From JAPLMW01 sp964619675 (GTDB taxonomy: Bacteria > Planctomycetota > Phycisphaerae > Sedimentisphaerales > UBA12454), in NCBI GenBank assembly GCA_964619675.1, contig CAZUEO010000002.1, positions 1 to 64,000 of the forward strand: 64,000 bases of DNA, in the 5' to 3' direction. The position numbers and the translations under genes were made by a program. The notes under the pieces are model-generated. The model was given only the letters and a program-made list of their open reading frames with translations, was not told the DNA's origin and did no database searches. This document shows, piece by piece, positions 58,300 through 64,000 of the stretch. The stretch's first letter is position 1, and every line of letters starts with the position of its first letter.

Positions 58300-59091
58300 A
58301 CTATCTTTCTGGCCGGCAACGGCCAGGACAAACGCAAAAACCTTATTAGCGCCTGCCTCTTTTAAAACCTTCGCGCATTCGTTCAATGTCGCACCTGTTG
58401 TCTTGATATCATCGACAAGACAAACGTTTTTACCTTTAAAGTTGTGCCCTTTCCTGACGGCAAATGCGCCTTCGACATTTTTCCTTCTCGCAGCGGTTGT
58501 AAGCTCGGCCTGCTGTCGGGTATAACGGATGCGGACAATGTCCGTATTAAACTTTGCCTTGCCGAGATTTAAATTTTTAGCGATTAATGAGGATTGATTA
58601 AAGCCCCGCTGAAATCTTTTTCGCCAGTGCAGCGGCACCGGCACTATAAAATCCACCGGCTCGCCAAAAGCAGACCGGCTGATTGCATCCTGTGCAAGGC
58701 TTAAAAGAGGCTCCAGAAGATATGTACGGTCGGACAGTTTAAATTTTATAATCAGAGTTCTTAACGGTTCCCGATAGGCGCCCGCACAGGCAATCGAATC
58801 AAAGCAAAAATTTTCCTGCCTGCAGTCACCGCAGCCGTCGGGCAGCCGGGCAAAGGCGCTCAGTTCATTTCCACATCGCAGGCAGTGCGAATCGACGATA
58901 CAAAACGACAGACTTTGCCAGCAGCCGGCACAGAAATATTCGTCGTCTTCACTGATAGCGGCATTGCAGAGCCTGCAGCGGTTTTGCCAGATAGTCTGGC
59001 GCAGGTTTTTAAGAAAATTTCGAGCCGACTTTATAGCTTTCTTCACACGGACAATTATAAAAATCGCCGCAATAAAATAAAGAATATTCAA
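58294..59091 (-). CDS. ComF family phosphoribosyltransferase-like protein
   Basis: The 265-residue product has N-terminal zinc-finger cysteines (CRLCNAAISEDDEYFCAGC and CGNEL..CGDC). A phosphoribosyltransferase domain follows, with the PRPP-binding VCLVDDIKTTGATLNECAKVL segment near 220-240. ComFC-type proteins are needed for natural DNA uptake, though their exact step is not certain. The stop codon lies inside the REP element at 58241-58299, so the extreme C-terminus may have been altered by its insertion. It begins five bases after the pseudopilin stop, with which it is surely cotranscribed. Confidence 0.88.
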   Translation of the reverse strand: MNILYFIAAIFIIVRVKKAIKSARNFLKNLRQTIWQNRCRLCNAAISEDDEYFCAGCWQSLSFCIVDSHCLRCGNELSAFARLPDGCGDCRQENFCFDSIACAGAYREPLRTLIIKFKLSDRTYLLEPLLSLAQDAISRSAFGEPVDFIVPVPLHWRKRFQRGFNQSSLIAKNLNLGKAKFNTDIVRIRYTRQQAELTTAARRKNVEGAFAVRKGHNFKGKNVCLVDDIKTTGATLNECAKVLKEAGANKVFAFVLAVAGQKDSI

Positions 59092-59096
59092 GTTTA

Positions 59097-59867
59097 CTAT
59101 TTCAAATCGAACAAACTGTTGTCCAGCGGTCCAAACCAGCCGAGCATCACATCGGACGAATTAATCCCGTCGTAAATAACTATATTAAAATCAGTCATTG
59201 TTTCCGAGCTTATATGTCCATCGACCCAGCCGACATTCGCCTTGTCTCTGTGCCTGAAATGTATTGATGGCCAGTAATAGCCCCATTCATTGCGCGGCGG
59301 TTCAGCAAATGAATACTCCAGATAATAGGGTGTTCCTCCGTCTGCTTTGGCCATTGCACAATCCGCAAACATTACTGTTTGGGCCGATGAAGCAACTTCA
59401 AAATTTCTGGCAGATTTTTTATAATTTTCGGAAGTCTCCCCCCCCCATATCCTTGAGCCTATATATCTCATATTATAGCCGTATCCACCGCAGCCGTCTT
59501 CAAAGCCTTTTCTGAAGTTAACCCTTTGAGGACATTGTTTGACATCGTCGCCGACAATATAGGAAACAAGAGGGCTTTTGCGCCAGTCAAAAGGACTGCT
59601 GCTATCGACCCGTACACCGTGCCATCGCTGATTATTTTCCTCGCCAGTGGCGCCATCGACCGCCGCCAGGACAAAGCGGCCTTCATTTTCTATCGCATAA
59701 CCGGTATTTGCCAGTACAAGCTGATAAAGATTGTTTTTACAGACAACGGCTTTGCACTGTGAACGTGCCGAGCCTAAAGCAGGTATCAAGATACCCATAA
59801 GCAAAGCTATTATTGCTAAAACAACCAGCAATTCCACAAGCGTAAATGCTTTTTTCGATATATTCAT
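59097..59867 (-). CDS. Type II/IV pseudopilin with H-x9-DG tail
   Basis: The 256-residue product starts MNISKKAFTLVELLVVLAII, a class III signal with FTLVELL processing site and pilin helix. The C-terminal FRHRDKANVGWVDGHISS segment has the H-x9-DG motif associated with pre-pilin processing in planctomycetes. The globular part is unique. It may build a secretion or uptake pseudopilus. It follows the surface-protein gene by 14 bases and precedes comF by five, so it belongs to the same operon as the B12-controlled genes unless an internal promoter exists. Confidence 0.9.
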   Translation of the reverse strand: MNISKKAFTLVELLVVLAIIALLMGILIPALGSARSQCKAVVCKNNLYQLVLANTGYAIENEGRFVLAAVDGATGEENNQRWHGVRVDSSSPFDWRKSPLVSYIVGDDVKQCPQRVNFRKGFEDGCGGYGYNMRYIGSRIWGGETSENYKKSARNFEVASSAQTVMFADCAMAKADGGTPYYLEYSFAEPPRNEWGYYWPSIHFRHRDKANVGWVDGHISSETMTDFNIVIYDGINSSDVMLGWFGPLDNSLFDLK

Positions 59868-59881
59868 AAATTACTCGCAAC

Positions 59882-60793
59882 CTACGGCTGCTCTTGATGA
59901 ATTACGCCTACCGCATCAAGGTCAAAACCTCCCGTGGGAAAAGGCGTCGGCCAGGGGTCGTTTATTTTGCTGCCGACAGAATCCATGCTCGACCATTCGG
60001 CGAGCCATTGGAACATAAATTGCCCGATATCAGCCATGTCGACAATTCCATAAGGGGCGGCAATATCGCATCGCTGATTCCATCGAGCGCTCCCGGTTTC
60101 ACTTAAATACGCGGCGGTCAGTACGCTGTAATCTAAAAAATTCACGAACCCGTCATTATTAAAATCAGCAGATTGAATACAGCCCACAACATCGATTATC
60201 CTTATATGCGTAATCGAATTAATATCCAAATCTTCAATGCCGGCAAGCTCCTGCAGGTCAAACGGCGTGCCGTAACCGGCCCTGTATTTGCCGGCAAGAT
60301 TATAAACATTGGTCGTATCTACACTGCCGAAACCGCCAACCTGGGTATTAGGGTCTGTAAGTGAAGCAGCATCAAAACGAAAGAAATTATCGCCGTCACT
60401 GCTGACTTCTACAAATCCAAGCTCTAAAAAAGTGTCGTCATGGCCATTTTCAAAAACTGCGAAATCGAAACCGGCTCTGTTTGTTATCGGATTTTGAAAG
60501 CCGAGCGTGACTATTCCTCCATCGCCAAGACTTACCACGTCGTACACCTTAAAAGTGTCGCACTGAGCAGGACCGAGACAATTTGCTTCATTACCAAAAC
60601 TGACATATCCCAATTCAGGTATGCTGATGTCAATAAACCCTTGCTCAATAACGGCAGCCGCAGCCCAGGCAACAATATTAGGGTCGTTTTTATAAATTGC
60701 CGTTGAGCCGGGCTGGCCGGCAGGCGGCGCATAAGGACCAGCCAGTAAAACAGGACAGAAAAAAACAAAAACCAAAATAGTTTTTTTCAACAT
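59882..60793 (-). CDS. Secreted surface protein with dockerin-like repeats
   Basis: The 303-residue product has a signal peptide (TILVFVFFCPVLLAG). The first 190 residues form a beta-rich domain, with VSLGDGGIVTLGFQNPITN and FDFAVFENGHDDTFLELGFVEVSSDG. Related domains occur in Bacteroidetes surface proteins. Two Ca-loop segments follow: DFNNDGFVNFLDYSVL and DIAAPYGIVDMADIGQF. A second part of the beta-domain follows the loops at the very end (FPTGGFDLDAVGVIHQE), so the loops look inserted in the domain. It overlaps the DUF4465 gene by seven bases. Confidence 0.78.
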   Translation of the reverse strand: MLKKTILVFVFFCPVLLAGPYAPPAGQPGSTAIYKNDPNIVAWAAAAVIEQGFIDISIPELGYVSFGNEANCLGPAQCDTFKVYDVVSLGDGGIVTLGFQNPITNRAGFDFAVFENGHDDTFLELGFVEVSSDGDNFFRFDAASLTDPNTQVGGFGSVDTTNVYNLAGKYRAGYGTPFDLQELAGIEDLDINSITHIRIIDVVGCIQSADFNNDGFVNFLDYSVLTAAYLSETGSARWNQRCDIAAPYGIVDMADIGQFMFQWLAEWSSMDSVGSKINDPWPTPFPTGGFDLDAVGVIHQEQP

Positions 60794-61581
60794 TTTACTC
60801 TCCTGTTTCGAAACAACAATAATCCGCTTAAACTCATCAAAATTAAAGTTGCCGGTTCGGGAATGATAAGATTGTCCATAGCAAAATATGCAGGCGTATT
60901 CATTCCATAGTCGCCGATATCGCTGGAACTGAGTGAAAATTCGAGCGTCTTTACAACACCGAGAGAATCAAAAGCCACATACTGCCAGCTATCAACAATA
61001 TAATCACTGCCGCCATCTTCGAAACGGTAATCAGCAAGATAAAAATCAACCGAGCCGGTTACGGAGCCCGACACATCTTTGCCTGTAATGGTCAGCAAAA
61101 ACCAGTCCTCATCGCTGCCGGCTATCCCACCGAATTTTTTGCTGAATCCGGAGCCCTCAAGCATATCCAATGCGGTATATGTATTATTCGTGAAATACGC
61201 TCCCTGCACTTCATAAGCAGTCTCGAAAGTTATCGAGACTGGAATAACCTCGTAAGAGTGCATCCAGTCAAGGCTTAAAGACGAGACGGCATAATTGGCT
61301 GAACCGCCGGCACCTGAGCCGGCGAAAGAGCTGAATTGATTTGTGTAACCTGCCGTGGTCGTATCGGTCATATTTGAATAGACAAATCCATCCCAGCTGT
61401 ACCCTCCGTCATTGTGATAAAAATTAACTCCTCCGCTGACAAAGCCGGTTTGGCCTGAGCCTGCACCGCCCCAGTGACTTTCCGGCTCAAGCGGATTATC
61501 GTCGAAAGTTACAACTGAAGCATTTACGACAGCAGCAAGACTTAAAACCGCCAATAAAGCTGTAAAAAACCTTGTACTCAT
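60787..61581 (-). CDS. DUF4465 surface protein with PEP-CTERM signal
   Basis: The 264-residue product has a signal peptide (LLAVLSLAAVVNAS) and the DUF4465 fold: SHWGGAGSGQTGFVSGG, WDGFVYSNMTDTTTAGYTNQ and DYRFEDGGSDYIVDSWQYV. It ends in a PEP-CTERM sorting tail IPEPATLILMSLSGLLLFRNRR. DUF4465 genes are found in Bacteroidetes loci of cobalamin uptake, which fits the riboswitch upstream; that link is recalled, not checked here. It is first in the operon and lies 38 bases after the terminator hairpin. Confidence 0.85.
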   Translation of the reverse strand: MSTRFFTALLAVLSLAAVVNASVVTFDDNPLEPESHWGGAGSGQTGFVSGGVNFYHNDGGYSWDGFVYSNMTDTTTAGYTNQFSSFAGSGAGGSANYAVSSLSLDWMHSYEVIPVSITFETAYEVQGAYFTNNTYTALDMLEGSGFSKKFGGIAGSDEDWFLLTITGKDVSGSVTGSVDFYLADYRFEDGGSDYIVDSWQYVAFDSLGVVKTLEFSLSSSDIGDYGMNTPAYFAMDNLIIPEPATLILMSLSGLLLFRNRRVKC

Positions 61582-61619
61582 ACTTTTCTTCTCCTTTTTC
61601 CATAATTTTTCGAAACCGA

Positions 61620-61660
61620 CAATAAAAAAGCCGCTGTTCCTGCAAAAGGAACAGCGGCTT
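61620..61660 (-). terminator. Intrinsic terminator in the riboswitch expression platform
   Basis: On the minus strand AAGCCGCTGTTCC and GGAACAGCGGCTT form a 13-pair stem with a seven-base loop and are followed by TTTTATTG. It lies between the B12 aptamer and the DUF4465 ATG. Its 3' arm also contains ACAGCGGC, complementary to GCCGCTGT of the aptamer, which could give an antiterminator. Confidence 0.88.
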
Positions 61661-61731
61661 TAATAATCCACAAATAACACCCATAACGGGCGCATTCATT
61701 AGTGTTCCTTACGCGAGAACCCTCAACAAAT

Positions 61732-61905
61732 TACCAATTACAGGCAGGTTTTCTGACTTGCGCTCCACCAGAAAGAACCCTTCCCATCCAAAAAGAACAG
61801 TGGGACAACTTCTTTCGGTCTCCCGATACAATCAGGACAAACGCTTACAGCGGCGCGACCGCCACGGATTTTCACCGTGTTCCCTTTTCTGCAATCGGCT
61901 ATTTA
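61732..61905 (-). promoter_or_regulatory. Cobalamin riboswitch
   Basis: Read on the minus strand from about 61905, it has ACACGGTGAAAATCCGTGG, CGGTCGCGCCGCTGTAAGCG, a peripheral region and a B12-box end AGTCAGAAAACCTGCCTGTA (61740-61760). These are the conserved core elements of the cobalamin (AdoCbl) aptamer. B12 binding should favour the terminator downstream. The outer ends are approximate. Confidence 0.93.
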
Positions 61906-61962
61906 TTTTTTAAAAGAGCAACCGTAATTTAATACATATAAAAAAATACGCAAGCAAAAAAC

Positions 61963-62679
61963 TTATTTCAGCATAAAAATTACAACCAGCATCGCTATAA
62001 TTGCAAGTGTGCAAACAGCCAAAGCAGCGACAAAAACCCACATAAAGCGCTTATGCTGCGTATTTAAGATGTATTTGAGGTACCTGTCGGACGCTGAAAA
62101 AGTCCTGCTTAACTGAATTATGCTGTCGGTTTGACCTTCAACATTGTCTTTTAATTTATCAGTTATGCTGTTAAATTTTGCAAAGCCCGCGGCAAGCTGG
62201 GCATCGACATCGGCGCCTGCAGCGAGCTGAACCGCCATTTCCGAAATCGCATTGGTCTGTTTTTCTGCAGCGGCAGGAATCTTTTCAATCGTCTCGACAA
62301 ACTGCTGATTTTTAACCGCCTGCGCCTTTAGCTGCTCGACAAGCACATCAATAACGACCTCTTGATTTTTCAAACTTTCGGGAAAATTCTGCAAAAATTT
62401 CGGTAATTCATCTATCCGCTCTATAAGCTGCTCGTTCTGTTTAATCTGGCGGTCGATGTTTTCATTTATGCCGCCAAGCTTTTCGACGAGCTGCTCAAAC
62501 GAATTCTGGAGCGTTTGGATTGCTTCAACGCGGTCGATAGATTCGTTCCTGCGCAGGATAGCGCCGCTGGAATCGAGCGGTTTTCCGGAAACCGCCCTTT
62601 TTCGTAAAGGCTCATACAGGCTTTCTTTCCTCGCCGAAAACCATTTGCCTGTCCTTGAAATAAACTCCCTTATCGCCAT
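61963..62679 (-). CDS. Coiled-coil protein with C-terminal membrane anchor
   Basis: The 238-residue product is mostly heptad-rich coiled coil (about 45-200; NSFEQLVEKLGGINENIDRQ, AAEKQTNAISEMAVQLAAG). It ends in a single membrane span VAALAVCTLAIIAMLVVIFML. The N-terminus is cytosolic and basic (FSARKESLYEPLRKRA). It is a tail-anchored or chemoreceptor-like protein with no signalling domain. It lies upstream of and opposite to the FAH gene; function unknown. Confidence 0.7.
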   Translation of the reverse strand: MAIREFISRTGKWFSARKESLYEPLRKRAVSGKPLDSSGAILRRNESIDRVEAIQTLQNSFEQLVEKLGGINENIDRQIKQNEQLIERIDELPKFLQNFPESLKNQEVVIDVLVEQLKAQAVKNQQFVETIEKIPAAAEKQTNAISEMAVQLAAGADVDAQLAAGFAKFNSITDKLKDNVEGQTDSIIQLSRTFSASDRYLKYILNTQHKRFMWVFVAALAVCTLAIIAMLVVIFMLK

Positions 62680-62771
62680 AACTCTTCCATTAAGCTGATA
62701 TATTCAGTATAATTACTCATAAATTCCGTGAAAGCAAGAAAAAAAGCGTAAAATCAGGCTAAATTAAAAAG

Positions 62772-63692
62772 ATGAAACTGGTTACGTTTAAAAGAGATAC
62801 GAAAATTTCCTGCGGCGCACTGACCGATAGCGGTATTGTGGATTTGACAGGCGATTTTCAGAGCGCAAAACAAATAATCGCAGGCGGTAATGAAAGTATC
62901 AGAAAAATTCAAACTGTTGTTAATAAATGTACAAAATTTATAGACCCGACAAGTATAGAGCTGCTGGCGCCTATTCTGCGGCCGGGCAAAATTCTCGCCC
63001 TTGCAGGCAATTACGCAAAACACATCGTCGAGGCGGGCCTGAAACTGGGTCTGAGCCGGTCACCTCGAAAAACTACAGTGCCTCGTCCTTTTCTTAAACC
63101 AAATACAGTAATAAATCATCCGAATAGCATTATCCCCTGGCCGGTTTACAGCAGCCAAATCGATTATGAAATCGAGCTTGCCGTTGTCATCGGCAAAACT
63201 GCAAAATGTGTGAGCCCGCAAAAAGCAAAGGAAGTAATCGCCGGCTACACAATTGCAAATGATGTCTCCGCCAGAAGCGTAACCTTCAAACAGGCAAGAG
63301 CGAAAAGACCTTGGGATGAATTTTACGACTGGCTAAACGGCAAATGGGCCGACGGCTTTTTGCCCCTCGGCCCCTGTATGGTTACCGATAATGAAATTCA
63401 AAACCCGCAAAACCTGCAAATGACCTTAAAAGTCAACGGCGAAATCCGTCAGAATGCAAATACTTCAGATATGATTTTCAGCGTTTACGAGACAGTGTCG
63501 TTTTTAAGTTATATGATGACGCTTGAGCCTGCCGATTTAATTGCAACAGGAACACCGCAAGGCGTGGCAATGGCGACGGGAAATTTCCTGAAGGCAGGCG
63601 ATAAAATCGAATGCACAATTGAAAAAATCGGCACTCTTACAAACACTCTCGGCGCCGAACCGGAAAACTTTTACGAACCGCTGGCAAAATAA
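62772..63692 (+). CDS. Fumarylacetoacetate hydrolase family protein
   Basis: The 306-residue product has the FAH-family core: ILALAGNYAKHIVEAG, the metal-binding IDYEIELAVVIGK, GYTIANDVSARS, KWADGFLPLGPCMVT, and the TGTPQGVAMATGNFLKAGD segment. Members are 2-hydroxyhepta-2,4-diene-1,7-dioate isomerases, ureidoglycolate lyases and oxaloacetate decarboxylases. Which reaction applies is open. It has no operon partner here. Confidence 0.92.
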   Translation: MKLVTFKRDTKISCGALTDSGIVDLTGDFQSAKQIIAGGNESIRKIQTVVNKCTKFIDPTSIELLAPILRPGKILALAGNYAKHIVEAGLKLGLSRSPRKTTVPRPFLKPNTVINHPNSIIPWPVYSSQIDYEIELAVVIGKTAKCVSPQKAKEVIAGYTIANDVSARSVTFKQARAKRPWDEFYDWLNGKWADGFLPLGPCMVTDNEIQNPQNLQMTLKVNGEIRQNANTSDMIFSVYETVSFLSYMMTLEPADLIATGTPQGVAMATGNFLKAGDKIECTIEKIGTLTNTLGAEPENFYEPLAK

Positions 63693-63699
63693 TTTCGCA

Positions 63700-64000
63700 T
63701 TACGACGGTACGGCAGTCTTATTCTGGTCCATAAATCCTTCGAGCCGTCTGCATCTTACGGGGTGCTGAAGTTTTCGTATTGCCTTTGCCTCGACCTGTC
63801 TTACCCGCTCTCTGGTAACTTTGAAAATCCTGCCGACCTCTTCGAGCGTGTAGGTGTAACCGTCGCCAAGACCGTATCGCAGCTTGATAATCTCGCGCTC
63901 ACGGTAGGTTAGTGTCTTTAAAATCTCGTCAATCCGTTCTTTGAGCATTCCATGCGTTGCGGACTGCACCGGTGATTCAGCCGTTTCATCCTCAATGAAA
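63700..64000 (-). CDS. rpoD: Primary sigma-70 factor, C-terminal part (truncated by window edge)
   Basis: The frame is open across the window end, beginning FIEDETAESPVQSATHG before the listed methionine, so the gene starts beyond 64000. Region 4 is complete: LKERIDEILKTLTYREREIIKLRYGLGDG, then YTLEEVGRIFKVTRERVRQVEAKAIRKL with the helix-turn-helix that reads the -35 box. The tail RRLEGFMDQNKTAVPS is short. Group 1 sigma (RpoD/SigA type) is the best match. It converges on the FAH gene with seven bases between. Confidence 0.95.
   Translation of the reverse strand, partial: FIEDETAESPVQSATHGMLKERIDEILKTLTYREREIIKLRYGLGDGYTYTLEEVGRIFKVTRERVRQVEAKAIRKLQHPVRCRRLEGFMDQNKTAVPS

Overview
The window looks like chromosomal DNA from a planctomycete-type bacterium, most likely of the Phycisphaerae/Sedimentisphaerales kind. 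Pointers are dockerin-like Ca-loop tails on secreted proteins (154-1179 and 59882-60793), a PEP-CTERM surface protein, a pseudopilin with the H-x9-DG motif common in planctomycetes, many secreted HEAT/TPR/ankyrin proteins, and intergenic regions full of degenerate 'TTAACCACGAAT'-type repeats. The taxonomic placement is inference from protein style. I see no rRNA, tRNA or CRISPR array.

Layout. 0-4.5 kb: a fragment duplicated from the rpmA region, an RCC1-repeat secreted protein, rpmA-obgE, an esterase-like lipoprotein and a DMP19 protein. 4.8-7.9 kb: a giant ankyrin-repeat lipoprotein. 8-14 kb: coaX, an aberrant MnmE-like GTPase, an AAA ATPase and mutS. 14-23 kb: small membrane proteins, a phosphoesterase-PHP fusion, ftsW/rodA-murG, a HEAT protein, a HAD phosphatase and an MBL hydrolase. 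23-30.5 kb: a GH130 phosphorylase, then a minus-strand operon (PEP/pyruvate-binding protein, LysR, HAD, LolA-like) divergent from gdhA across a palindromic operator candidate. 30.6-39 kb: family 4 uracil-DNA glycosylase, a small gene between perfect inverted repeats, and addB-addA. 39-46.7 kb: a minus-strand operon (DUF2752, lipoprotein, serA, archaeal-type topoisomerase VI B, phosphoglucosamine mutase family, CDF transporter) and an inositol-phosphatase family gene.

46.7-52.1 kb is an accessory island. It holds repeat debris, an HNH-AP2 endonuclease gene, and a coupled pair made of an 850-residue N6-adenine methylase and a PIN nuclease, bracketed by inverted repeats. 52.2-57.6 kb carries an SH3 protein, a TPR/HEAT protein and murJ. 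57.6-58.3 kb is a complete REP-associated tyrosine transposase (RAYT) unit between two 59-bp elements. Relatives of those elements lie elsewhere in the window, three of them inside coding genes as in-frame insertions. 58.3-61.9 kb is a minus-strand operon (DUF4465 PEP-CTERM protein, dockerin-type surface protein, pseudopilin, comF) led by a cobalamin riboswitch with an intrinsic terminator. The window ends with a coiled-coil membrane protein, an FAH-family enzyme and the 3' end of the primary sigma factor.

The most notable items are the RAYT/REP family invading genes, the methylase-PIN pair, the B12-controlled surface-protein operon, the inverted-repeat gene cassette, the orphan topoisomerase VI B subunit, and the chimeric rpmA fragment at the left edge.
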